From Streptomyces sp. NBC_00461 (GTDB lineage: Bacteria > Actinomycetota > Actinomycetes > Streptomycetales > Streptomycetaceae), in assembly GCF_036013935.1 (NCBI RefSeq), contig NZ_CP107902.1:8775001-8839000 (forward strand): DNA of 64,000 nt, read 5' to 3'. The notes beneath the pieces are model-generated. The model was not told the DNA's origin, made no database searches, and was given only the letters and a program-made list of their open reading frames with translations. Positions within the stretch are counted from its first letter, which is position 1. Every line of letters starts with the position of its first letter. A program made the position numbers and the translations under genes. Below, in pieces: positions 1 through 7,199 of this stretch.

Positions 1-523
1 GCTGCTCCACCACGCCCGGCGCGCCTCCCGGACCGCGCCCGACGGCAGCCTGGTGCCGCTGGCCGAGCAGGAACGCGGCCGATGGGACACCGAGTCGATC
101 GCCGAGGGCGTCGAGATCCTGCAGGCGGCCCTCGCCCGTGACCGGCTGGGTGAGTTCCAGGCCCAGGCCGCCATCGCGGCCCTGCACGCCGACGCACTCA
201 CCGCCGAGGAGACCGACTGGGTGCAGATCGTCGAGTGGTACGACGAACTCGCGCACCTGACCGACAGTCCCGTCGTGCGGCTCAACCGCGCGGTGGCCGT
301 CGGCGAGGCCGACGGACCCCGCGCCGGGCTGGCGGCACTCAAGGAGCTGGACGAGTCACTGCCCCGCCACACCGCGGTGGCGGCCCACCTCCACGAACGC
401 GAGGGTGACCTGGCCACGGCGGCGCGGCTGTACACCGAGGCGGCCCACAAGGCACCCAACCTCGCCGAACGCGACTACCTGACCCGTCAGGCCGCCCGGC
501 TCAACGCCCGCCGACGGCACTGA
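1..523 (+). CDS. ECF sigma factor, C-terminal part (5'-truncated by window)
   Basis: The reading frame is open from base 2 to the TGA at 521-523, so only about the last 173 residues are present. The visible part is an alpha-helical, TPR-like tail: SIAEGVEILQ, then a helix around EFQAQAAIAALHADA, then WVQIVEWYDELAHLTDSPVV and RLNRAVAVGEADGP. This pattern is typical of the C-terminal extension of the ECF42-type sigma factors (DUF6596 region), which regulate transcription together with a DGPF-domain partner protein. The sigma2 and sigma4 regions lie before the window, so the promoter-recognition part cannot be checked. It is convergent with the next gene, with about 40 bp between the stops. Confidence 0.82.
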   Translation, partial: LLHHARRASRTAPDGSLVPLAEQERGRWDTESIAEGVEILQAALARDRLGEFQAQAAIAALHADALTAEETDWVQIVEWYDELAHLTDSPVVRLNRAVAVGEADGPRAGLAALKELDESLPRHTAVAAHLHEREGDLATAARLYTEAAHKAPNLAERDYLTRQAARLNARRRH

Positions 524-563
524 CGGGCCGGGCCCGGCCTCGGGGCGCCGCCGCCGACGGTGA

Positions 564-1556
564 TCACCACAGCCGGGCAAGGCGCCGGTAGGAGTCCAGC
601 AGGGCCTCGCGGTCGTAGGTGCTGGTGGTGACCAGTACCTCCTGCGCCCCCGTCTCCTTCAGCACCGTCTCCAGTTCGTGCGCGACCTGCTCCTCGGTGC
701 CGGCCAGGTGGCCGGTGAGCCCGGCGTCGTAGAAGCCGCGTTCCCGTTCGGTCATCGTGAGGTGCTCGACGCGCTCGGCGGGCGGCAGGGGCGGAAAGGC
801 GCCGTGGGTGCGGGAGTGGGCCATCGACCAGGCCTCCGGGATCAGGAGCCGCCGCGCCTCCTCGGGGGTGGCGGCCACGACGATCGTGCCGGAGATGACG
901 ACGTACGGCTCGGGAGCCCAGGGCGAGGGGCGGAAGTGGGCCCGGTAGTGGTCGATGCCGCGCTGCATCCTCTCCCGGTTGCGGAGGTCGCCGATCACCA
1001 TCGGCAGGCCCGCGCGGGCGGCGATCTCGGCGCCCTCGCCCATGGCCAGCACGAACGGCGGCACCGTCAGGCCCTCGGCCGGCCGCGCATGCACCCCCGT
1101 CGGCGAGGTGCCGCGGAACCAGCCGAGCAGTTCCTGCAGCTGCCCTGCGAAGTCGTCGGCGTCGTCCTTGTCGCGCCCCAGCGCCCTGCGCACCCCGCCG
1201 GTGAAGCCGACGGACCGGCCGAGACCCATGTCGATACGGCCAGGGAACAGGGACTCCAGCACCCCGAACTGCTCGGCCACGACCAGCGGTTGGTGGTTGG
1301 GCAGCATCACACCGCCCGTGCCGACCCGGATCGTCCGCGTTGCGCCCGCGACGGCGGCGGCCAGCACGGTCGGCGCGGACCCGGCGACCCCGGGCACCCC
1401 GTGATGCTCGGAGACCCAGAACCGGTGGTAGCCGGCGTCCTCCAGCTCCTGTGCCAGCCGTACCGTGTCGCGCAGCGCCTCGGCGTCGGTGTGACCCTCG
1501 CGGGTGCGCGAGCGGTCGAGGACGGAGAAGCGTGTCGAGGCGATCGCGGAGCTCAT
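564..1556 (-). CDS. LLM-class flavin-dependent oxidoreductase
   Basis: A 330-residue protein of the bacterial-luciferase-like monooxygenase family (TIM barrel, uses reduced FMN). Family marks are the YHRFWVSEHH segment near residues 43-52, the IRVGTGGVMLPNH stretch near 75-88, and LGRSVGFTGG near 112-121. Length is normal for the family. The ATG at 1556 was chosen because the family begins with a short strand (FSVLDRSR) right after it. No clear Shine-Dalgarno sequence precedes it, so it may be translated from a short or absent leader. The substrate cannot be inferred, and the neighbours do not form an obvious pathway with it. Confidence 0.88.
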   Translation of the reverse strand: MSSAIASTRFSVLDRSRTREGHTDAEALRDTVRLAQELEDAGYHRFWVSEHHGVPGVAGSAPTVLAAAVAGATRTIRVGTGGVMLPNHQPLVVAEQFGVLESLFPGRIDMGLGRSVGFTGGVRRALGRDKDDADDFAGQLQELLGWFRGTSPTGVHARPAEGLTVPPFVLAMGEGAEIAARAGLPMVIGDLRNRERMQRGIDHYRAHFRPSPWAPEPYVVISGTIVVAATPEEARRLLIPEAWSMAHSRTHGAFPPLPPAERVEHLTMTERERGFYDAGLTGHLAGTEEQVAHELETVLKETGAQEVLVTTSTYDREALLDSYRRLARLW

Positions 1557-1649
1557 GGAAGGTTCAACACCTGCGAGCCCGCAGGATTCCTCACGGCCCG
1601 ATGTCGTGGTGAGGACCGAACGGATCCCCCTACGAGAATGGCGAGAGGT

Positions 1650-2090
1650 TCAGCGACGACTCCGCACGCGTGCGTCCCGCGGCGGCCGGATGAACTGCAG
1701 CTCAAGCGTCACCGGTGGCTCGGCGACACCCGGCCCGCCCGCCGCCGCCCAGCCCGCGATCTCCTCCGTGCAGTCGTCGTCCATGGCGAACCCGACCCAG
1801 GTGGCCCGGCCGCCCGCCCGGCGCCCGGCGGCCGAGGGCTGGACGACGATGACGTTCGCCTGGTCGCAGGGGCCCAGGCAGTCGGTCGTACGGACCTGGA
1901 AACCGTGCTCGGCCGCCAAGGCGCGCAGCCGGTCCAGCTGCCAGACGTGGTCGGTGCCCGGGTGCTTGCGTGGATCGCCGCAGCAGCAGCCCCGGCACAC
2001 GACGAGCGTGCAGGGGCGCTGCTGGGCCGCGCCGATCAGGGTGTGGCGGGGGGAGGGAAGAGCGGATGGCATGGCCCAAGCATGATCCAT
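1650..2090 (-). CDS. (2Fe-2S) ferredoxin-domain protein
   Basis: About 146 residues with a thioredoxin-like [2Fe-2S] ferredoxin pattern. A cysteine-rich CRGCCCG motif lies near residues 32-38 and a second CLGPC pair near 71-75, followed by ANVIVV, a typical strand after the cluster ligands. Such small proteins are common in Streptomyces and probably carry electrons, but no partner is visible here. Two in-frame ATGs are possible, at 2090 and 2072, and neither has a strong ribosome binding site. The stop is the TGA at 1652-1650. A long in-frame opening upstream overlaps the glycosyltransferase gene on the same strand and is not taken as coding. Confidence 0.75.
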   Translation of the reverse strand: MDHAWAMPSALPSPRHTLIGAAQQRPCTLVVCRGCCCGDPRKHPGTDHVWQLDRLRALAAEHGFQVRTTDCLGPCDQANVIVVQPSAAGRRAGGRATWVGFAMDDDCTEEIAGWAAAGGPGVAEPPVTLELQFIRPPRDARVRSRR

Positions 2091-2158
2091 ACGCCCGCTG
2101 CCCGATGCCACCGGGTGGAGCCCGCCGGACCTGTGGCCTCGTATGCCGTTCCAAGTGC

Positions 2159-2173
2159 CGCCCGGATCGGGCG
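2159..2173 (-). terminator. Short hairpin after glycosyltransferase gene
   Basis: CGCCCG, a 3-nt loop, then CGGGCG, placed 24 bases after the stop of the minus-strand glycosyltransferase gene. The stem is only 6 bp and no T run follows, so a terminator role is weakly supported. Confidence 0.25.
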
Positions 2174-2196
2174 AGTTGTCCGTCGGTGCCGGTGGT

Positions 2197-3432
2197 TCAC
2201 GCGGACACGGACGGTCCTTCTGCGCCGGCCGCCTCGAAGAGCATCTTCGCGGCCACCGACGTTCCGTCCGTGCGGATCGTGCCGGCCACCGCGTTCGCCC
2301 GTGCCCGGGTTCCGGAGGCCAGGGCGGTGGCGAGTACGGCCGACAGGGACTCGACGGTCGGCGTCGGGCCGTCGTGCGCCGCGCCGATGCCCAGCTCGGC
2401 CACCCTGGCGGCCCAGGACGGCTGGTCCGCGATCTGCGGAACCACCACCTGAGGCGCGCCGGCCCGGGCGGCCGCGGTCGTCGTGCCCGCGCCGCCGTGG
2501 TGCATGACGGCGGCCACCCGGGCGAACAATGCCTGATGGTTGACCTCGCCGACCACGAAGCAGTCGTCCCGGTCGTCCACCGGAGCCAGGCCGGCCCAGC
2601 CGCGGGCGAGCAGGACACGGCGGCCGTAGCCACGGACCGCCTCGATGGCCACCCGCGCGAGGTCCTTCGAGAGGTGCAGGGCCATGCTGCCGAAGCCCAC
2701 GTACACCGGCGGAGCACCGGCGTCCAGAAAAGCCTCCAGCTCCTGCGGGAGCGGGCGTTCGTCCGGCAGGAACCATGCCCCCATCTGCACGATGTCGAGA
2801 TGCGAGACGTCCTGCCAGGGGCCCAGGACCGGATCCGCCGCCAGCCACGGCCGGTCGGTGAAGGTGTGGTCCCGGACGCTCCGCACCGGTGGCAGGCCGA
2901 TCGCCGCCCGATGGGTGTTCTCCGCCTCGCCGTACAAGGCGTTCACACGCTGGTCGTCCTGCTCCCACAGCACCTTGAGGTCGCTCTCCTCCTGCGGCGA
3001 CGGAGTGCCCGGGCGCGCCCCCGGACGGAGGTGCGGCGACGGCAGCCCGAACGGATGGAAACACGCGTACACGTACGGGATCCCCAGCTTCTCGGCCACC
3101 GAGCGTGCGCCGGCCGGCATCAACCCGGTCGCCACCAGCACGTCACATCCCTCGGCCGCCGCGGTGAGCGTGTCGAACCGCGCGGCGACCAGCTCGGGCG
3201 CGAGCCGGAACGCGTCCGCCGCGGACGGCGGCCTGGTGCCGGTCACCACCGAGCGCACCGTCGGGCCGAGCGGCACCAGCGGCACACCGGCACGGTCCAG
3301 CAGCGCCACGAACTCCTCGTCCGGAGGTGCGCACACCCGGACCTCCGCGCCCAGTTCCCGCAGCCGCACGGCAAGCCCCGCCAGCGGTTCGACATCCCCG
3401 CGCGATCCCCACGTCGACAACAGCACACGCAT
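2197..3432 (-). CDS. UDP-glycosyltransferase, macrolide/MGT type (GT1)
   Basis: A 411-residue GT-B fold enzyme that would move a sugar from a nucleotide donor to a small lipophilic acceptor in the cytoplasm. The N-terminus MRVLLSTWGSRGDVEP is the acceptor-domain start typical of vancomycin/macrolide glycosyltransferases. The donor site motif HHGGAGTT is at residues 311-318, followed by VVVPQIADQPSWA, the usual nucleotide-sugar contact. The ATG at 3432 fits the conserved start and has GGGGGA seven bases upstream. An in-frame ATG at 3447 would add five residues. No polyketide or peptide cluster is adjacent, so the natural acceptor is unknown. It may be a resistance or detoxification enzyme of the MGT kind (inference). 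Confidence 0.88.
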   Translation of the reverse strand: MRVLLSTWGSRGDVEPLAGLAVRLRELGAEVRVCAPPDEEFVALLDRAGVPLVPLGPTVRSVVTGTRPPSAADAFRLAPELVAARFDTLTAAAEGCDVLVATGLMPAGARSVAEKLGIPYVYACFHPFGLPSPHLRPGARPGTPSPQEESDLKVLWEQDDQRVNALYGEAENTHRAAIGLPPVRSVRDHTFTDRPWLAADPVLGPWQDVSHLDIVQMGAWFLPDERPLPQELEAFLDAGAPPVYVGFGSMALHLSKDLARVAIEAVRGYGRRVLLARGWAGLAPVDDRDDCFVVGEVNHQALFARVAAVMHHGGAGTTTAAARAGAPQVVVPQIADQPSWAARVAELGIGAAHDGPTPTVESLSAVLATALASGTRARANAVAGTIRTDGTSVAAKMLFEAAGAEGPSVSA

Positions 3433-3496
3433 GGTTGAATCCCCCATTTCCGCAGGTCCTGGCTTCGGCCGCCCATCCTGCGGTACACCCCGGGCC

Positions 3497-3525
3497 TTGC
3501 CGCAAGCCCCCCGGTGCGCTATACG
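3497..3525 (+). promoter_or_regulatory. Candidate promoter for HAD leader transcript
   Basis: TTGCCG at 3497-3502 and TATACG at 3520-3525 with exactly 17 bp between them fit a housekeeping (HrdB-type) promoter. A start point near 3532 would place the 5' end just before the hairpin at 3534-3566. Confidence 0.5.
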
Positions 3526-3533
3526 TTGAAGAG

Positions 3534-3566
3534 GGCAAGGAGATGGATCCGATGGATCTCCTTGCC
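3534..3566 (+). promoter_or_regulatory. SD-sequestering hairpin
   Basis: A perfect 11-bp stem: GGCAAGGAGAT at 3534-3544 pairs with ATCTCCTTGCC at 3556-3566 across an 11-nt loop. The left arm contains the strong ribosome binding sequence AAGGAG and the right arm its full complement, so folding would hide the start signal of a small ORF that begins inside or just after the stem. It lies between two divergent genes, where a terminator would not be expected. Confidence 0.5.
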
Positions 3567-3620
3567 GTTTCCTTTGCCGCCTGGTCGTCGGCCATCTCGT
3601 GCAGGTACGCCGGTGTCTAG
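3552..3620 (+). CDS. Possible 22-residue leader peptide
   Basis: The ATG at 3552 (or 3543, giving 25 residues) follows AAGGAG and reads MDLLAVSFAAWSSAISCRYA and two more residues to a TAG at 3618-3620, nine bases before the GTG of the HAD gene. The peptide is hydrophobic. The position suggests translational coupling to the HAD gene, controlled by the hairpin that covers its ribosome binding site. No family is recognised and it may not be translated. Confidence 0.3.
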   Translation: MDLLAVSFAAWSSAISCRYAGV

Positions 3621-3629
3621 GGTGGGCGG

Positions 3630-4121
3630 GTGACCGACAGCAGCAAACGCCCGCTCGCCGTGTTCGATTTGGACAACACGCTCGCCGACACGGCGCACCG
3701 ACAGCGGTTCCTGGAGCGCAAGCCGCGCGACTGGGACGCTTTCTTCGCCGCCGCACCTCACGACCCGCCGATCCCGGAGGGCATCGCGCTGGTGCTGGAG
3801 AGCGCGAAGGAGTGCGAGGTCGTCTATCTCACCGGCAGGCCCGAGCGCTGCCGGCGTGACACGCTCGACTGGCTCACCGCACAGGGACTGCCCGACGGGC
3901 GCGTGTACATGCGGCGCAACGACGACCGCCGGCCGGCCCGCCGCACCAAGCTGGAGATCCTGCGCCGTCTCGCCCGTACCCGGGACATCCGTGTGCTCGT
4001 GGACGACGACGAGTTGGTGTGCGAGGACGCGCAACGGGCCGGCTTCACCGTCGTACGGGCACGCTGGACGGCCCCGTCCGCCGCGCTGGAGGCGGCGCAG
4101 GAAGGAGAGGGGCGGACCTGA
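3630..4121 (+). CDS. HAD-family phosphatase, polynucleotide-kinase 3'-phosphatase-like
   Basis: 163 residues with all HAD motifs: DLDNT at 13-17 (nucleophile Asp13, acid Asp15), a TGR segment at 68-70 (motif II), Lys107 in RRTKLE (motif III), and the acidic VDDDE at 124-128 (motif IV). The small size and the spacing of motif I to TGRP resemble the phosphatase half of phage and bacterial polynucleotide kinase, so a nucleic-acid or nucleotide 3'-phosphate is a plausible substrate (inference). The GTG at 3630 has only a weak G-rich sequence upstream, which agrees with coupling to the short upstream ORF. Confidence 0.8.
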   Translation: MTDSSKRPLAVFDLDNTLADTAHRQRFLERKPRDWDAFFAAAPHDPPIPEGIALVLESAKECEVVYLTGRPERCRRDTLDWLTAQGLPDGRVYMRRNDDRRPARRTKLEILRRLARTRDIRVLVDDDELVCEDAQRAGFTVVRARWTAPSAALEAAQEGEGRT

Positions 4122-4172
4122 AACGCCCGCTGGGGGACGGGCCCGTCAGGTCGGGGTTCTGCGGCCGGCCGG

Positions 4173-4388
4173 TCAGTCCGACTCGTCCAGTCGGAAGCCC
4201 ACCTTCAGGCCGACCTGCCAGTGCGCGATCTGCCCCTCCTCGATCTGGCCCCTGACCTGGGTCACCTCGAACCAGTCCAGGTTGCGCAGAGTCTGCGAGG
4301 CGCGGGTGACACCGTTACGGATGGCCTGGTCGACACTGTCGGGCGAGGTGCCGACGATCTCGGTGACCCGGTAGGTGTGGTTCGACAT
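4173..4388 (-). CDS. Dodecin family flavin-binding protein
   Basis: 71 residues matching dodecin: SNHTYRVTEIVGTSPDSVD at the start, the TRASQTLRNLDWFEVTQ helix-strand unit with the flavin-stacking Trp39, and a final GFRLD strand. Dodecins form hollow dodecamers that store or buffer flavins in the cytoplasm. Length is normal. The ATG at 4388 has GAGAGGAG eight bases upstream. The gene lies 38 bp downstream of the sensor gene stop and may be read through from it. Confidence 0.9.
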   Translation of the reverse strand: MSNHTYRVTEIVGTSPDSVDQAIRNGVTRASQTLRNLDWFEVTQVRGQIEEGQIAHWQVGLKVGFRLDESD

Positions 4389-4426
4389 GCGGGTGCTCCT
4401 CTCCGCCGTGACACCTGCGTCACGCG

Positions 4427-6757
4427 TCACTCCACCGTGCCCCAAGGCGCGGCCGAGCGCGACACGTCGGGGCCTTGCTCCTGCCCGCGTTTGCGCCGCG
4501 CGTGCCGTCGGGAGACGGGCCCCTTCGTCCGCGGCGGGCCACTGTCCTCGCCGTGGCCGGGCGGTGGGGTGGTTCCTCGCTGGGTCCAGGCTTCGTGACC
4601 GGCCCGCGCTTCCGGGGAATCCTGCCCGGGGAAGGGACCCGCGGCGGCGGCGGCGGTGCGTCGCGGCGACGGGGCGTCCCTGACGGCGGCCAGGGACAGC
4701 GTCTCGGCGTCGGGTTCGTCGCTGGGTGTCCGATACGTGATCGTGTCGGGCAGCATGACGAGGGCCGTCGTGCCGGACGGCTCACCTGCGGGGCGTGCGG
4801 GGCGCAGCTGGACGCGGATGCCGTGCCGGCCGGCCAGTCTGCCCACCACGTACAGGCCCATGTGCTGGGAGATGTCGGCGTCCACGGTGGGCGGGTTGGC
4901 GAGCCGGTGGTTGATCGACGCGACGTCGTCGGCCGGCAGGCCGATGCCGCTGTCGTGGATTTCGAGCATGATGCGCCCGTCGGGCGGGACATCGGCGGTC
5001 ACCCGGACCTGAGAGTGCGGGGAGGAGAACGAGGTGGCGTTCTCCAGCAACTCGGAGAGCAGGTGGACGAGGTCCGTCACGGCACGGCCGTGGATCTCGG
5101 CCTCCGGTATGCCACAGAAGGCGACGCGCTCGTACTGCTCGACCTCGGAGGCGGCCGCGCGGATGACGTCGACCAGGGGCAACGGCTGATCCCACTGGTG
5201 GGCGGGTTTCTCACCGCCGAGCACGAGGAGGTTCTCGCCGTTGCGGCGGACGCGCGTGGCGAGGTGGTCGAGGCTGAACAGGTTCGCCAGCTGGTCCGGG
5301 TCGGTCTCGTGGTCCTCCAGGTCGGTGATCAGGGCGAGTTGACGCTCGATCAGGGACTGGTTGCGGCGCGAGAGGTTGCTGAAGACCGTGTTGATTTCGC
5401 CGCGCAGCAGGGCCTGTTCGGTGGCGAGCCGTACGGCCTCGCGGTGGACGAGGTCGAAGGCGCGCGCCACCTCGCCGATCTCGTCGGTACTGGTGATCGC
5501 GATGGGCACGGCGAGCCGGGAGTCGACCTGGCCGGGGGCGGTTCGTGACAGCCGGGCGATCAGTGCCGGCAGCCGTTGCCCGGAGATCTCGATGGCGGCT
5601 GCGGTCAGATGGCGCATACGGCTGCTCATCGTGCGCGCCACCCAGGAGGCGAGGAGGAAGGCGATCAACAGGGACGCGAGGACGAGCGCCGCGTTGACGA
5701 CGGCGTCGCGGCGGGCGTCGTCGGCGATGCCGCGCGCGCCGGCGAGCGCTGTGTCGGTGAGATGGACCTCGACGCCCCGGTAGGCGTCGAAGCCGAGCGT
5801 GGAGGCGGCGAAGAACGACTCGGGGGTGATGCCCTCGGCGGCCAGCCGCGCGGGCGTCTTCCCGTCGGCGATCTCGCTGATCATCTTGTCCATGCCGGGT
5901 GGCGCGACGTAGGTCCGGCCCGCCGCCCTGGCGTTGGCGGCAGCATCGGCGCTCCGCTGTTCACCCCGGCTCCGCGCGTCGGCCAGCGCCTTGCGCAGCC
6001 GTGCCATGTCCTCGGCGGTGCCGGCGCCCGCGTACTCCTGGAGCGCCACGGGTTCGAGGTAGGCGTACGAGCGGAAGGACGCGAGCTGCGACTGGAGTTC
6101 ACCGGCGGCGAGGGCGCCGCGGTCCTCGACCAGCAGATGAGTGCCGATGGAGCGGGTCAGGGACTTGGCCGCCTGGGTCAGGGAGATGGCGTAGAGCGTC
6201 CGGCCGAAGCTGGCCTGGTTGGTGCTGCCGAAGCCCAGCTCGTTCGACATCTCCATCAAGGGGTGCTGGAGCAGGTGGTAGCTCTCCTCCGACCGCACTC
6301 CGGACAGGCGTGAGGTGAAGGCGTTCGAGCGTATCGTCGGCAGCTGCTTCTCGCCGGTGCGCACCAGTTGGACCCGCCGCAGGAGGCCGGCGGCCTTCGG
6401 CATGTGGCCGACCGCCCGGTCGAAGGCCTCGGCATCCGCGTCCGTGACCTTGCGGGCCCGCACGACCGCGGCGGCGTTTCTCTCGTCCTTCAGCAACGGA
6501 ACGACGGACACGTCCCGTTCGTTGATCGCGTCACCTGCGTACCTGTTCGCCGCCTGGACCAACTCGGCGACGCGGACCGCGTCGTCGGCGGCCCTCCAGG
6601 TGTCCACCGAATGCCTTACTCGTAAGCCTCCCAGGACGAGGGCGACGAGTACCGGGATCAACAGCACGGCTCTCAGGCGCCTGGCCACGGGCCAGTTGCC
6701 CGTCAGGGACCGTCGCCGGGCGGCGTCTGCGGTTGGCTGTAACGCGGAGTTCGGCAA
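4427..6757 (-). CDS. CvnA-like nitrate/nitrite-sensing-domain sensor histidine kinase
   Basis: 776 residues: a membrane segment near 27-46, a large NIT-type extracellular sensing region (about 50-345), a second membrane segment near 350-372, a HAMP-like linker, the helix LDHLATRVRRNGENLLVL, and a C-terminal HATPase domain with N-box ELLENATSF and G-box DSGIGLP. A long Pro/Ser/Arg-rich tail follows. This is the architecture of the conservon sensor CvnA. The usual CvnB-C-D partners (roadblock, DUF742, GTPase) are absent next to it. Two in-frame TTA codons (Leu6 at 6742-6740, Leu45 at 6625-6623) make translation potentially dependent on the bldA tRNA. The start used is TTG 6757 with GGGACG upstream; a GTG at residue 24 is an alternative. 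Confidence 0.85.
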   Translation of the reverse strand: MPNSALQPTADAARRRSLTGNWPVARRLRAVLLIPVLVALVLGGLRVRHSVDTWRAADDAVRVAELVQAANRYAGDAINERDVSVVPLLKDERNAAAVVRARKVTDADAEAFDRAVGHMPKAAGLLRRVQLVRTGEKQLPTIRSNAFTSRLSGVRSEESYHLLQHPLMEMSNELGFGSTNQASFGRTLYAISLTQAAKSLTRSIGTHLLVEDRGALAAGELQSQLASFRSYAYLEPVALQEYAGAGTAEDMARLRKALADARSRGEQRSADAAANARAAGRTYVAPPGMDKMISEIADGKTPARLAAEGITPESFFAASTLGFDAYRGVEVHLTDTALAGARGIADDARRDAVVNAALVLASLLIAFLLASWVARTMSSRMRHLTAAAIEISGQRLPALIARLSRTAPGQVDSRLAVPIAITSTDEIGEVARAFDLVHREAVRLATEQALLRGEINTVFSNLSRRNQSLIERQLALITDLEDHETDPDQLANLFSLDHLATRVRRNGENLLVLGGEKPAHQWDQPLPLVDVIRAAASEVEQYERVAFCGIPEAEIHGRAVTDLVHLLSELLENATSFSSPHSQVRVTADVPPDGRIMLEIHDSGIGLPADDVASINHRLANPPTVDADISQHMGLYVVGRLAGRHGIRVQLRPARPAGEPSGTTALVMLPDTITYRTPSDEPDAETLSLAAVRDAPSPRRTAAAAAGPFPGQDSPEARAGHEAWTQRGTTPPPGHGEDSGPPRTKGPVSRRHARRKRGQEQGPDVSRSAAPWGTVE

Positions 6758-6828
6758 GATCGTCCCATCGGTGCTGGATCGCCTCGCGTTCGACGCAGGC
6801 CGTGCACCCTCTTAACGTCCCGTGGCAG

Positions 6829-6871
6829 GGCCATCGTTCAGGCGGGCCTGTGACCTGCCTGAACGATGGCC
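6829..6871. repeat. 15-bp perfect inverted repeat in divergent promoter region
   Basis: GGCCATCGTTCAGGC at 6829-6843 and its exact complement GCCTGAACGATGGCC at 6857-6871, separated by 13 bp. No T run follows on either strand. Placed between two divergent starts, it could be an operator, a 5'-leader hairpin of the sensor mRNA, or a factor-independent stop that insulates the two promoters. Confidence 0.6.
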
Positions 6872-7088
6872 GCCGCGCGCGTCTCTTCGACTGCCCACCA
6901 TCCGCGGGGCGGGCGGCTTCGGCACAAACGGCTGATCCTGGTCGTCGACGCCGAGCGGACCGTACGGCGCCCGCGGGCAGTGCGGTGTGCGCGGTCCCGA
7001 ACGGAGCGGCGCCTGTGGTACGCGTCACCCCCGCGTGTCCCAACCTGGGCCGGAGTGCGAGATGTCCGGGGTGTCGCGAGGATGCCCC

Positions 7089-7118
7089 TTGACCTCCCGC
7101 ATTGGTCCATACCAAAAT
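7089..7118 (+). promoter_or_regulatory. Candidate promoter with DasR-like (dre) palindrome
   Basis: TTGACC at 7089-7094 and CAAAAT at 7113-7118 with an 18-bp spacer. The spacer contains TGGTCCATACCA (7103-7114), which matches 10 of 12 positions of the DasR site core TGGTCTAGACCA. DasR is the GntR-type regulator of chitin and N-acetylglucosamine use in Streptomyces. Its position over the promoter fits repression. Confidence 0.5.
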
Positions 7119-7199
7119 CCGGCACACCCGTACGAGCCGTGCGCTCGTCCCCCCACGTCGGGACCCTTCCCCTGTCCGCCAGGCAGAACAGGACCCCTC

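Larger units (their letters stand above)
6758..7199. other. 442-bp divergent intergenic region
   Basis: Lies between the start of the sensor gene (minus) and the start of the sugar-binding lipoprotein gene (plus). It holds a long inverted repeat at 6829-6871 and a promoter with a DasR-like palindrome at 7089-7118. I checked it for a coding frame or a known structured RNA and saw none. Confidence 0.6.

Noticed and set aside
526..539. GGCCGGGCCCGGCC palindrome between first two genes
   Set aside because: A 14-bp perfect palindrome without a loop is expected in such GC-rich DNA and does not make a convincing terminator.
678..2507. 609-codon plus-strand open frame
   Set aside because: It lies antisense over the flavin monooxygenase, ferredoxin and part of the glycosyltransferase genes, has Arg/Gly/Pro-rich low-complexity product, and matches no family. 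High GC gives long empty frames.
6758..7199. RNase P RNA or other structured RNA gene
   Set aside because: The rnpB gene lies near a xylanase locus in S. lividans, so this and other gaps were checked, but no conserved P RNA core sequence was seen.
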